Below are positions 22,604 to 34,034 of a stretch of 64,000 bases of DNA, in pieces. Numbering within the stretch: position 1 is the first letter of the stretch; the number at the start of each line of letters is the position of its first letter. Under the pieces are notes generated by a model. It did no database searches. It saw nothing but the letters and a program-made list of their open reading frames with translations, and was not told where the DNA came from. A program made the position numbers and the translations under genes. This DNA comes from Jackrogersella multiformis (lineage: Eukaryota; Ascomycota; Sordariomycetes; Xylariales; Hypoxylaceae), in the NCBI GenBank assembly GCA_902806575.1, contig CADCXD010000010.1:558001-622000 (forward strand), read 5' to 3'.

Positions 22604-25028
22604 ATCGAAAAGGTAGTCGTCAGATTCTTGACCCACAACGCCGTATCCACTGAATGAAACATGTTCTATGCAGAGTCGAGAAGTTATTTAGGTCGCAAGT
22701 CCTCGGTATATAAACTTGTCGATGTCACGTCGAAGTGCTTGTACATGGTACCGGCTGAAATACCGGGGGGAGGAGGATAGTTCTACGGTTCTATGGCACG
22801 GCGGCCAGAGCTAGAACTGAAAAGGCAGTAGACAGCGATTCAAGCTTGTGGGATTGTGGGGCCGCTACAGCTGCAAGGGACTATTTTTTCTTCGATAAGT
22901 GCCCGGTGGACGCTGATTGCTTTTTGTATGCGGTGTTCCATTGGTACCTGTCTGCCTGTGTTCATTGCTGCTATTGGTTCACTGGTATCCCGTCTCCTTG
23001 ATGTCACCACCCGCATTTTGCTTCAACGCGAAGTTAGAAAGTTCCCGAACAGCGTGCAGCGCCACTGCTACGGTACGTCCTTAACAGATCTGTGTTTCCG
23101 CCTGGGGTATTGAGATTGAAACATTTGAAGTTTCCCGGTTCTGGCTATTAAATCCTTCCGCATAGGGTAAGCCGGTAAGCCAGAGAAGGGACTTATTTTT
23201 GTGTGCTCTGTGCCTGAGTCTAGTGTAGGTCGGGAATTTCAACGAATCAATGGTGGTGAGACCATCAACCAGCAAACCTCTCATTTACAAAGCGAAACCA
23301 CCATTCAGAAAAAGTCCCCTTCTTCCATATGCGTCAATGCCAGCCTAACCCTATCTAGGCACTACGGCCGTGTCGAAGCCAGGAACTTTCTATTCTCATT
23401 ATAGTTGTCGGAAACCCTCCAACTCGGCTATCTTACGATATAACAAGGCTATACCTAGTTTCTTCAAATGGTAAATAGCTTCCATGAAGCTTGGCGATGC
23501 ACGATAGCGCGCACCACGGCACTAGATCGTGAATTATTTCCTAAATTATTAAGCTGGGGGCTGACGTGCGCATGACCTCGATGTGTTGTCGAATTCGCAG
23601 TTTCAAACACGCATCTCCGACTCTTCGTTGATTCGAAACATTGTCAACTGTGACTTCATAGGATCCTGCGGGCCGCACCCCGTTCAGTCGGGGATAGTAT
23701 AATGCTATCTTTTCTCCGTTCGGCTTCATGCCCTGATAGGGACCTGGAGGGCGACAACCAAGTCTTATAGTACTTGCAACTGGGAGATTGGCTACCAATT
23801 AGTTCTGTTCATGATATCCACATATCATAATACTTAAGTTTACCCTTCTATCTATTATTCTTGCTTTCGTTGCTACAAGAGCGAGAGCGGCCGGAGACCG
23901 TGCTACTCTTGTCTTGCCCGACTTCCGGGCCAAATCCCGGGCTCTAAACCCTTCAGCTGTCGGGACCTACTAGAGTTAGGTCGTCGATATTATGCTTTAA
24001 AGATAGGCAAGGCTCCTTGTCCTAATCCGATATACTCTGAACTTTTGATTTTTGATCGCTGCAGGTCATTGTGCTTAGCATTACCTGGCTCCTGGGTAGT
24101 CTGTGCTCATACCACACGGGGCATATCTCGAATAGTCTATTAAGCACTGATCTAATAGCGGAACGTTACAATTTAATTTTGAGGACAACTTAAGCCCATG
24201 ACCTAGGATATGAGATATACTACATGTACTAGGTACGTATCGTTGACGACAAGACAATCAGCCTCAATTAGTCTCAGGCAGGATCGCTTCCGAGATGTCG
24301 GTATTGGAGATTCATGTATGTGTATGCACGGGTCCTTTGCCGAAGTGGCAGGGCCCGGGCCTATGATACATCACATCATATATACATCACCACCATGCTG
24401 GTTGCAGATCGTCAACAACGAATCTTCCACCCGTCGGGGCGGTGTGAATAGATCAGATTACACGGGTTTTCTCTCTTTTCTTTATTTTTCCGTCTGCGGA
24501 TGGGATGGGACTTTTAACCCCCTGGTATATATCTATCTGTCTTGAGAGAAGCGTGAAGCGCAACTCGGGCCCAGATTTATAGATGCTTTAACAGGTAACT
24601 ACTCCTTTTGTATATTGTTGTTGCTATCGTGGGCATTCGTTGTTGCTCCTGCCGCATCTATCTACAGTCAAGGAACTTAAGCTATCGAGGCATCAGTATG
24701 AAGAAGGGCCCTCTACAGAAAGGATAGAGACATACATATCGTTAATGGTAATTATCATTGTAACATATTTTTCACAATTCTAGTAGATGGATAGATATAA
24801 TATCGGGTTTCTCCACCTTGTCTCTCCCATTCATTTTATCCTCTTGGGCGATCTTACTTACTCTAAGCACTACATCGGATAACTCTATCTCTAGGTATCT
24901 AGGTAGGTAATCACCGTCTCTTAGAATCTAAGACGGACTATTATCTTTACTTTAAGAGCTACGAGCAAGGAGGAAAACCTACCTAGGTACGCACCTAGCC
25001 TAACGCGAATGTCTAACTCCGTAGCCCT
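22604..25028. other. Spacer with structured stretch
   Basis: No coding frame of quality. Two neighbouring hairpins lie at 23875-23964. The left end is the probable ABM promoter. A few TACCTAGG copies occur, for example 24900-24910 and 24979-24990. Confidence 0.4.
23875..23964. other. Two adjacent inverted repeats, possible structured RNA
   Basis: Arms ACAAGAG (23875-23881) and CTCTTGT (23906-23912) form the first hairpin. CCCGAC (23917-23922) and GTCGGG (23959-23964) enclose a nested CCGGG/CCCGG stem (23925-23940) in the second. The stretch is more GC-rich than its AT-rich surroundings. No known RNA family is recognised. Confidence 0.3.
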
Positions 25029-25675
25029 CTACTCTAACCTAGGCACCTCCAAGCCGCGCCCTCGTCCCCTCCCCGCCGCCGCCCCAGCCCCAGGAACGGG
25101 AGCAGGGCCGCGAGCAGGAAGGCGGCGCATGGCGGCGCTGACGCGCTCCTCGAGATGCTTGGCCATGGCCTCCTCGGCCGAGGTCCGCACGCGCGGCTCC
25201 ATCACCACGAGGCCCGGCGCCGTCGCCGGAGCGTGCCTGCGCGGCGTCCGGTTCCTGAGCGGCCGCAGCTTGAGCCCCTGGCGCGGCCGGCGCGACACCA
25301 GGTCCGGCATCGCGATCCGCACGCGCCGCGAGGACAGGAATATCACGTCCTCCTCGTTGTCGTATGCAGGGGTGGAGGCTGGGGGTTGGGGAGGGGGAGG
25401 GAGACGCGGATGGGGACCGGTGGGAGCGGGAGTGGGAGTGTTGCGTGGGAGAGGAAGGGCGGTTGGGGGCCGAGATTGTGTCGTTGGGGAGCAACGCCTT
25501 GGGGGTACCTATTAGGGCGTATTATAAAATGAGAGGAGGGGCAGGAGGGCGGTCTTGATGCCATTTTTGAGGGCTGTGTGATTATTTCGCTAGTTTCTTA
25601 CTTGTGAAGAAGGTATGGCTTCTTGATACGTTAGATCTACACTTACAGGTTGTCGGCCGGATGCACAAAGAGCAT
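25029..25675 (-). CDS. GC-rich coding remnant or unresolved small gene
   Basis: Not recognised. On the minus strand, the frame ending at 25029 reads NEEDVIFLSSRRVRIAMPDL, then SRRPRQGLKLRPLRNRTPRR and EEAMAKHLEERVSAAMRRL, with strong C/G-ending codons. That is clearly coding-like, for about 115 residues. It is open upstream without an ATG. A neighbouring frame just upstream reads ALLPNDTISAPNRPSSPTQ, and before it a third reads IKTALLPLLSFYNTP. A good candidate first exon is ATG at 25675 (MLFVHPADN) with a perfect GTAAGT donor at 25646 and an ACACAG acceptor near 25575, but the phase does not match. At least two frame breaks remain, so this is either a decayed gene, an assembly error or an unusual intron structure. 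Confidence 0.4.
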
Positions 25676-27924
25676 GTCTATGGGGGACAGCGAGAAAGAG
25701 CGAGGAGGACCGACGCGATGGACTTATGTGATCGACAAGAGCCTTGAACAATGTCATTTACTGGTTAGGTAAGTTCGCAAACTAACTTGTTGTTTCTGAT
25801 GTCTTCAAAGAACTTGGATGAGCGAGGGAGTCTCCTGCATTTCGCTACGTATATTACTGCTTGTATCGTTTACAAGGGGTGAAGTATTTCCCAGCTTGAT
25901 GTGCTACAAATTGTACTTCCCTCAACCATGGACAAAGAATATTAACCTTCTTATTTCCGAGGATGCTGGGGATGGTTATGCAAGCTAAACAATCATATTG
26001 TTTAATATCTGGATAGGGTGGGACGGCTTCATACTACCTACCTAGGTAGGTATGTAGTTGAAAGCATTCGGTCAAGGTTGGAGTCTGCATTTGCTGTAAA
26101 TACAACATTCGGATATACCATTGTGTTTGGCCTCAACTTAGATAATTCATTATAACAACTGACATGATAAGTCAAATATTACATACATATATGAAAAGTT
26201 GAAAGTCAATCAATTGTCTTCCAAGCCATTGCGTACTGTAAAGGGGGGAACCATATATAAGGGCCGAGGCGAGAGTACAGCTTCCTTCATAGTTTCTCAT
26301 TATTGCTTTGGTTCTTAGATGCTACTCTACGCCTTAATATTGATGTTCCGATCAAATAAAGTCTTGCCTACCTACCTGACATATGTATTGCAGACTGGTA
26401 TGGATGTTGTATTGAGAAAGTTGACCTCCAATAGAGCTTCACTGTGCCAGATCTAATATAATACCCCTTACAACGCCTTTCACCTGCCTTGGCGTGTAAC
26501 TTCTTTTCAGCACCGAGTAAAGTCAAATCTAACATTATTTACCTATATAATATTTGCTATCTATCATATCCTATGTACTCGGCCGAAATAATATAGTTTG
26601 AGGGCAGAAGTTAGGAGTTGGGTATTGGCGCGCCCCTAACAAACTTATCCGGAATTTTATCCCAACAAACGTAGAGAACGAAGCAGAGCTTGACTTAGAG
26701 ATGCTCCTTTACCCGGCGAAGAAGCTACCTAGTATGCTAGGGGGGTAACACACTGCCCCGATGTGTCCCCGAGTTAATATCGGCCAAGAACCGGGAAGAA
26801 GTTTCACATCTAGGCTTTGATAAAGGAGGGGAGCGTCTATGAAGCAAAATATGGCTGCTACTATCTATAGAATGGGAAGTATTACGTACCTATTTGCAAA
26901 TGACCTAACCCAAAGGTCGGGTTGGAAATGATAGTTCTAGGCCTTTGAAGAACTCAGTATCTGACCTCGGTACGTGGGCCGAGAACCAAAGAGAAACTAT
27001 AGTCGTGAAGAATAGGTTTAATGTCGAGCAGTGGCTTTCGTTACGTCGGATGCGTATGACAAGAAGTTACATAAGTTACATAAACAGGGCAGATATACAG
27101 ATATGGCAGAATTACGTTGATGACATGTCAGCAAGACAAGACGAGCGAGAATGGGGATTTATGGGTAGGCAAAGTCCCGAGCATTCCGAGACCCATGAGT
27201 GCCTCCGCGTCTGCGCGGCGTCCTATTGCTTCGCCACGTTACTTACGCACGCCCGATTACGTGCGTGCGGTGTCAAGTGATTTACATCGTACACATTGGT
27301 TCGTTCGTTCTGCGAGGGCTAACGAGGAGAGCGAAACAGGAGAAACTAATGCAGGCTGGGTGATGCGTCGTAGCTTGAGGAGAGCTCTGAGGCGTAAGCT
27401 GCATATCCCGTGGAACGGAACCCGACACTGTGATGATCGGATTGGAAAGGTTATGGCAATATGCAATATAGAAGACTGCTGTATACTTTCGGAAATGGTG
27501 AGCATATACTACGATGAACACTCAGGTACCTACCTACTTAGGGCAACCAGTAAATGCCCGAGGCAAGTATTGTTAAAAACCGCATTAGCAAGATATAGTT
27601 GGAAAAAAAAGAAGAAAAAGGGCTGACGTTTACGTGCTTGCATTAGACGCCTCTATCTTCATACTCAACAAGAGGTTAGAAATACAAATCGCATTAAGGT
27701 CTAGCTAGTTCGTATCTTAGAGTGTTAGTCGAGAGTAGAATTTCGTATGTTCTCGCGGCATGCAAAATGATCTCGTGAAAGCATAACTCGCGCAATGAAG
27801 CTCTGTTCGGTAAGAACTTCATCTGCTTGCATGACGCTTCGACATGCAAATATACGTTGGACATCAATCTCCAGGTTCATTATGATGGCGATGCTAGTAG
27901 AGGTAAAGAGGTGAAGAGGTTTAA
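25676..27924. other. Spacer
   Basis: No supported gene. A CCTACCTAGGTAGG palindrome lies at 26033-26052 and a TATATAAG box near 26252, with nothing convincing downstream. Open frames at 26945-27626 lack codon bias and domains. The right 300 bases are the 3' flank of the Air-like gene. Confidence 0.4.
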
Positions 27925-30240
27925 TCATTTCCCTCTTGCTCTACCTCTTCCTCGTCCACCACCTCGACCACCTCGGAAATTTCCTCGGCCGCCCCGACCA
28001 CCCCTATTACCTGAGCCACCTCCACCTCCACCGGCTCCGGAATTGAAGCTTGGAGGACGCGGAGGTAGGGATCCTGGTGGAGGAGGCGCTAGCGATCTTC
28101 GAAACCCGTTACTCCCTGCGTTAGGTGGCGGACCAGATGGAAGGGGTGGTTGCCACGATGCGCCTCCGCTACCTTGACCATTACGAGACGAAGAATGTGG
28201 AGGAGGGCTGAACTCTCTCTCGTTTTGACGTCTACGGCTCCGCCCGTTATTGCGACGGGATCGTTCGCGACCGCCGCCTTGCCCGACGGAACCGATATTG
28301 CTTGATATCCTAATCTCCCCTCGAGGTCCTGGCCTCTGGATAGGCGCATGAACAAGATCCTCGTCCGAGTCATCACTAGAAACGAAGTGAGTGTGAACCT
28401 GCTTCTTTGCCCTTCCGAGGATGTGGAAATTGCCATTCTGCGATTGAGCAGGATCCACGTCCACCCAGGCAACAGCTATATCCTCGCTATTCTGATCCAC
28501 GTAGAGAAGGCGATTCTCCTGAGACCAACTTGTTGTTCCTGTCACCTTGCCTCCTCTGTCCGGCAAGCCACATTCGGGTCCGTAATGGCCACTGGCACCG
28601 CAGGTGTAGCAAAAGGCCGGAATATCCTTAACCTTCTTGAGGAGCTCCACGGAAGGGGTGAAGCTTCTCCATATTTCGGAACACTCTTCGTCTTTGTGCT
28701 CCGCGCCACAAAACGCACAACCACCTCGCTCATCTGACGCGAGCGCAAGCTTTTCCTTGCAGGCCTCGCTGCCATGTCCTAACTGACGGCATTTTGCACA
28801 TCTCTCTTTTAATGGGCAGGCAAACATGATGTGCTCTCGGCTTCCGCAGAACTTGCACTGTAGCTGTGGGCATTCGTAGGCGTGGTGTCCAGTTCCGGAG
28901 CAGTATAGACAGAAACGAGACGGGTCTTCTGCGCGTGGGAAGTATCTCCGCTGCAGCCGTAACTCATCGTCGCCGCTCGGCGCTTCCCCTCGTGTATCTT
29001 TAGTGGGTGTTGACTGGGCGGACTTGTTTTGAATGCCTTGCTTGCGATTAGGGACTTTGGTGGTAATATCCTTTCCTTTTGACTTAGACTCTGGCGCTTT
29101 AGCTACCCGGCTGGAGGTCAAAAGGATGGCATCTTTCTGATTAGTCTCTGGTGCCTTGTTTTCTCTCTTCTGTAACGACTTGCGTGCTCTCAAAACCAGA
29201 GCTTCTAGATCCTGGGAAATTATGGCATCCTGTGCCGCTGGTCGAATTGTCTTCAAATGCTTCCCAGAACCATATAAAAGACACTCTTCCCCCTTACGGG
29301 CTAGATGGTCATGGAATCCTACCTGGACAACTTCAGCGGTTAGGCGATCAGCCATGTTAATATTGGCCTTAGCCAACGAGACTATCCACGTATAGAACCT
29401 TGTGTTCCAGAAGTCTACACAATCCTTTAAATTCTTCTTCTTGACTCGAAATCTTTGACGGGGAAGGTTCCATATTGATTCACCCACACTGAACGTAATA
29501 TTAGGCTCCAATATGGTATCTTTGGGCAGAGGTTCCTGATAATCACTATCATCATCGTCGTCGATATCATCTTCAACTTCATCCTCTCCCTCACGACCAC
29601 GTAGCGAAGGCGCCGTAGGCTGTGCTCCAGCAGATGCCTTACCGCGAAAGAGCTGTGCAGCTGGTTTCCCAAATGATGTCCTCGCGCCTCGACTAACCCC
29701 TTGGTTCCAACCTGAATGTTGCACAGGTGTTTTGCCGCCAGATTTGTCAACAAAAAAGGGCTCATCAGAATTGTTGGTCTCTTGGGGGTCAAGCATAATA
29801 ACACTATCAATCTCGCCATCTTCGGAGGGCTCGTGGGCGGCGGTGCTAAGGCCATTTTGAACCTGTACAGAAGAACCGGGTAGGGATTCTACAGAGGACC
29901 CTGTTGTGGCCTGTGCGGGAGGTTGTTCATGAAACGCGACAGATGATACCGGATCAGAACCTGGACCTGACTCTACTATCTCGCCATCGTCTAGATCATC
30001 ATCATCATCATCATCATCATCATTGTCGGGATGGATGGTTTTCTGCTTCTTTAAAGCATGTGATGACATATTCTTGCTATCGTCATCGTCGTCGCCGTCG
30101 CCGTCGTCAGATTGGACCAGGCCCTTCAATTGCTCTCCATAATCGCGTGACCGCTTTTGACTAGTTAGGCTACTGGGGATGGGAATACCAGATTCACCCT
30201 GGCCAGCGTCGGGAACAGAATCCTCGGTGGGGTCACTCAT
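27925..30240 (-). CDS. AIR2: Air1/Air2-like zinc-knuckle protein (TRAMP-type RNA surveillance)
   Basis: A single exon of 771 residues; the start is the ATG at 30240, and the GTG just before it is not used. Five CCHC-type knuckles lie at about 440-560: CLYCSGTGHHAYEC, CKFCGSREHIMFAC, CAKCRQLGHGSEAC, the shortened CAFCGAEHKDEEC and CYTCGASGHYGPEC. Five knuckles followed by a spacer is the Air1/2 arrangement; these proteins bind RNA and link Trf4/5 poly(A) polymerase to Mtr4 in the TRAMP complex, which feeds nuclear RNA to the exosome. The protein is over twice the length of yeast Air2, with acidic poly-Asp tracts in the N-terminal half and a C-terminal RGG-rich tail, typical of filamentous-fungal homologues. 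The nuclear role is inferred from the family. Other zinc-knuckle families are possible but less likely. Confidence 0.8.
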   Translation of the reverse strand: MSDPTEDSVPDAGQGESGIPIPSSLTSQKRSRDYGEQLKGLVQSDDGDGDDDDDSKNMSSHALKKQKTIHPDNDDDDDDDDDLDDGEIVESGPGSDPVSSVAFHEQPPAQATTGSSVESLPGSSVQVQNGLSTAAHEPSEDGEIDSVIMLDPQETNNSDEPFFVDKSGGKTPVQHSGWNQGVSRGARTSFGKPAAQLFRGKASAGAQPTAPSLRGREGEDEVEDDIDDDDDSDYQEPLPKDTILEPNITFSVGESIWNLPRQRFRVKKKNLKDCVDFWNTRFYTWIVSLAKANINMADRLTAEVVQVGFHDHLARKGEECLLYGSGKHLKTIRPAAQDAIISQDLEALVLRARKSLQKRENKAPETNQKDAILLTSSRVAKAPESKSKGKDITTKVPNRKQGIQNKSAQSTPTKDTRGEAPSGDDELRLQRRYFPRAEDPSRFCLYCSGTGHHAYECPQLQCKFCGSREHIMFACPLKERCAKCRQLGHGSEACKEKLALASDERGGCAFCGAEHKDEECSEIWRSFTPSVELLKKVKDIPAFCYTCGASGHYGPECGLPDRGGKVTGTTSWSQENRLLYVDQNSEDIAVAWVDVDPAQSQNGNFHILGRAKKQVHTHFVSSDDSDEDLVHAPIQRPGPRGEIRISSNIGSVGQGGGRERSRRNNGRSRRRQNEREFSPPPHSSSRNGQGSGGASWQPPLPSGPPPNAGSNGFRRSLAPPPPGSLPPRPPSFNSGAGGGGGGSGNRGGRGGRGNFRGGRGGGRGRGRARGK

Positions 30241-31797
30241 CACAATTCAACTTGGTGGTGCGCACGAGGAAATGCAGTGAGGGAATGTAGTGAGGAAAGG
30301 TATTGAAAAGGTTGTTGTGATTTAGAGAAGGATGAATAGATAGATGGTAGTGATGGTTGACACTTAAAAGTACCTAGGTATGGTTAGGTGAAAGTAAGTA
30401 GGTGGACTTTTCTCTTTTTTTCTCAACGAGACGCGACGCGCGACTAGTGTAGACCTTACGATATGTGTGATGTGTGACTTTGAAAACACGCCTTTGATGA
30501 CTCGGATGGGTAGAACATCGAATGTCGATGATTGTTGAATGTTGATGATGTTGATATTGCGGCTCTTAAAAGGATTTTTTTCTTCTTTTTTTCTTCTTTG
30601 GAAATTCCGTAAAGTACCTAGGTACATAGGAATGTAAAGTAGAATTAATACCCTAGGTACCTCCTTTGTTCCATGCAGATCTCGGAGACTTGAATGATGA
30701 CAACATAAATTTCATGAATTTCATGAATTTGTGACGATGTATTAGGTAAGTTGTAAGTGGAGTAGTAAGGGGAGTGGTAAGTGGTAAGGTCGGGTACAAT
30801 TAGAACCGAGCACAGATAAAAAAACAGCGGCCGAGTGACCTTGGAAGGTTCAATTATTCCTTGGCACCTGCTTGGTTAGATGAATAATATTAAGGTTAAG
30901 ATGCAACCTAGGAAAGCAAAAAAAGCACTATTGACACGTGACCTCGTGAGACCCGGCCATGTACCTGCTGCTATGCCTACGCTAGAATCGGGTACCTTGA
31001 TACTTAGATACTTAGTTACCTTGGCAGAAAGGCTCAACATAAATGGCCACAGACCCAATTTTATCCCCGAAATCTTTACGGTATGGTAAGCTGTAGCCAC
31101 GCATCAATTAGGCAGTCCACGCCAGAAATTTGGGGCGCAATTGGTAGCAGATACCCCTGTTCTACCTAGGTCCTGGTAGCTGGAGGTAACCTTGGAACCT
31201 TGGAAATCTGTACGAAGTACTCTAAATTAGGCCCTAGTAAACCTGTCCTGAGTTTCCCTGACTGCTTTTGTTTTACTACCTAGACTACTACTAACTACTT
31301 CGTACTATTCTTTTTCTTGATCATCACCTTCCATAACCATTCTTGTCTGTTCTACCTCTTTTTTAAAACCTACCTAGGTACATATCACTCTTCTATTCTA
31401 AACTTCGTGACCTCACAATTTATTCGTAATCCTCTTCGCTTAATTGTATTCATCGTCAATCAATCAATTACTTCTCGTTCGAGTCGAAAAAAGTCCAATA
31501 TCAGAAAGTCTTTGTGTCTGGTTTCCATCGCGCATCCAATAAACCTCCATGTCCTTTACGACTCCTCTCTCCTTAACGCAGCATTTCTAGCTTTCCTTAC
31601 TCCTCCGCATATGCTGCATTTTTGCGATACCCTTTAGACTTCCTCTATCCGCTTCCCTGGCTAGCAATCGACAACTACCAGACCCCCTTTAAAGCTTCCT
31701 CGGCTATCGTGACGTGACGGCAGTAATATCCTCTACGCTTTCGAATCTCCTCGGGTAGGCCGACAAGAAACACTCCCGTCCGACCCAGGCTGTGTGG
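30241..31797. other. Divergent promoter region, Air-like gene and Orm gene
   Basis: Separates two divergently transcribed genes. It contains several CCTAGGTAC motifs (30371, 30615, 30652), a small ATGAATTTC duplication at 30713-30730 and a long pyrimidine-rich stretch from 31300 to 31680 that is probably the Orm leader. No coding signal was seen. Confidence 0.45.
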
Positions 31798-32699
31798 ATG
31801 ACGGCTACATCCAAAGCTACCACTCCCGAGACCACCTCCCCGTCCAATACCGCCAAAGTGTCTTCCCCAATCCTCATTCCCCGCACCGTCTCCTACGACG
31901 CCGGCACAAACGCCCCTCCCAGACGAGGTGCTACCTATCTCAGCATGGGTGATTCCAAGTCGACTAGGAGACGGAGGTCGAGTAGTATCCTTCAGATATA
32001 CCAGGAACCCCAGGAGCCAATAGAGCAGCTGAGTGACCAGTCTGCTCTGCCGAATCTCAATGCGAACTGGGTCAACGCTAAAGGTACGTCGATATATTAC
32101 ATTCGATATACTACATTCTATATATTACATTATATTATATATATTTCCCCAAGTCTCCGTTGCCCAAGTCTGCAATTCCCCTGCAGATGGATCATTTAAG
32201 TAAGCTAATAGGGGCATATTGACAGGAGCGTGGACCATCCACATTGTTCTGATCGCTGGTCTGAAGATCCTCTGGGACGTAATCCCCGGCGTCTCTCAGG
32301 AGACCTCCTGGACCTTGACCAACATATCCTACATGTTCGGATCCTACATAATGTTCCACTATGTCCGTGGCGTACCGTTCGACTTCAATAGTGGCGCTTA
32401 TGACAACTTGAATATGTGGGAACAAATCGACGACGGCGCACAGTACACCCCCGCAAAGAAATTCCTGCTCAGTGTTCCGATTGTGCTCTTCCTCCTGAGT
32501 ACGCATTATACCCATTACGACCTCACATATTTTACCATCAACTTTCTAGCTGTGCTAGGAGTAGTCATACCGAAACTACCTTTTGTACGTTCCTAGAGAT
32601 ATACCTACCTACCTTGCTTTGGAATAGATTGACTAACCAGCAACTCAACAGAGTCACCGCATGAGAGTAGGTTTGTTTTCCGGTATACCGGACGAGTAA
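31798..32699 (+). CDS. ORM1: Orm1/2 (ORMDL) family regulator of serine palmitoyltransferase
   Basis: Three exons, 31798-32083, 32226-32584 and 32652-32699, with introns of 142 and 67 bp (GTACGT donors), give 230 residues. ORMDL proteins sit in the ER membrane and inhibit serine palmitoyltransferase, the first enzyme of sphingolipid synthesis. The core begins NANWVNAKGAWTIHIVLI, followed by TNISYMFGSYIMFHYV and KFLLSVPIVLFLLSTHYTHY, and exon 3 supplies the conserved end SHRMRVGLFSGIPDE. The N-terminal 90 residues contain STRRRRSSSIL, matching the RxRxxS site by which Ypk1-type kinases release Orm inhibition in yeast. The start is the ATG at 31798. Confidence 0.93.
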
Positions 32700-33569
32700 G
32701 AGATAGTGGTATTTGGTACGCTCGCACTGGCATTCGAAAGGGGTCGCGGATTTCACACTGGGAGGCTGCAAATTTTGAGGTGCTACATAAAAGCAGGCAA
32801 CAAGTAGTGGTGACCGGGCCGAACGTTCGACTTTAGGAAACAAGTCAGTCAGGAAAGGTGCCAAGTTTCAGGACCCGTTCATACTGCTTTGTTGTTCCAG
32901 TATTGCCTTGCCTAGCCGAGCTCTGAAGACGATTATCAGCTCCAAAGCACCCTCCCTTGTGATGTCTGTGCTCTCGCCAATGGTGAAGACTGTGGCAGCG
33001 TGTATATGCAGGAGCTATGATACCACATATGAGATATTTATCATAGCATATATGTCGGTCTGATGTGAGAGGAAGTCACTTATCTGGTCCGTGGCTACAT
33101 CAGAGACCACATGAAAGTAGATTTGCATATTCAATTAGATATACACATGGTATCTCATGAAATCTTAATAGCCTCCAAGGCCCTACATGATTTGATCTGG
33201 GCCAATAGGGTTTCAACTAACCGAGTAGCAGTCTTACGCTACTGGCCTTTTAGCCCCTTGCGCGCTCGCCTGTGCTCTTGCCTAGAGCAACCGTGAACCA
33301 TTCATAGTCCAGCGTTGTGGCTGCTTATCTGTGCTGTCGCTATGGCACCTATCCCCAATGGTTTAGTTCGCACGGATGTATGAAAGGGTGAGATGAGATG
33401 AGAACGTGAGGTAGGTCGGATTGAATACTCAAGATCAGGCTTATTTCCTCCTCACCCCCAGCACCCACCTCATGCTCTAGACAACTCCCAACCCTCAACC
33501 ACTAGAGGTCTAGCTACACCACAACCAACCGTTGCTTTCGTCTTATCGAGGCACAAACACCTATTGAAG
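32700..33569. other. Spacer
   Basis: 3' flank of the Orm gene and promoter of the small secreted-type gene. No coding signal or repeat of note. Confidence 0.4.
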
Positions 33570-34034
33570 ATGAGGGCCGTAACCATTGCCGGCGTGCTCG
33601 TCGCCATCATCGGCCTAGTGACAGCCGTAGCCCCCTTTGCAAAGGATCGCGATATCCGCGTCGACACTCTGGGGTGGAACTCCTCCTCCCCGCTCATCCC
33701 GCGGCAGCCGCTTTCCCCCACGGCTCCTCTCCGCCTGCCGCCCCTCACGTCGGCCGAGCCCGCGGCCAGGCACCCGCCAACTCGCCCTGAAAGAGACGAG
33801 GGCCCGCGGCCGGACTTGCCAAGCTCGCCGCACCCCGGCGATGGCACGCAGGGCGACGATCACGAAGCTGCGGACCCACCGCCCGACGATCTGAAGCCGA
33901 ATTCGACGCAGCCTTTCGGCGTCCCGACCGAAGTCCCCATTAGCGACGGCCGCGCGACTGCTGCCGAGGAGCGGGGAGCGGCTTTGACCGGGTTGGCTGT
34001 GGCGCTGGGCGCGGCTGTTGTGCTGTTGACTTGA
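33570..34034 (+). CDS. Small secreted, probably GPI-anchored protein
   Basis: 154 residues with a clear signal peptide (MRAVTIAGVLVAIIGLVTAVA; cleavage near residue 21), a Pro/Asp/Ser-rich middle without cysteines, and a hydrophobic C-terminus (ALTGLAVALGAAVVLLT) ending without charged residues, as in GPI attachment signals. The start is the ATG at 33570, six bases after an in-frame TTG. No domain is recognised. The middle is low complexity and likely O-mannosylated. Cell-surface location is inferred from the two end signals. No intron. Confidence 0.6.
   Translation: MRAVTIAGVLVAIIGLVTAVAPFAKDRDIRVDTLGWNSSSPLIPRQPLSPTAPLRLPPLTSAEPAARHPPTRPERDEGPRPDLPSSPHPGDGTQGDDHEAADPPPDDLKPNSTQPFGVPTEVPISDGRATAAEERGAALTGLAVALGAAVVLLT

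Noticed and set aside
25009..25532. 168-codon plus-strand frame over the GC-rich island
   Set aside because: Gly/Arg-rich antisense shadow; the minus strand reads better as protein (NEEDVIFLSSRRVRI).
27117..27626. 169-codon plus-strand frame
   Set aside because: No codon bias, no domain, ends in a poly-Lys run made by an A-rich tract; likely chance.
29998..30022. ATC/GAT trinucleotide microsatellite
   Set aside because: It encodes the poly-Asp tract of the Air-like protein in frame, so it is part of the gene rather than a separate element.
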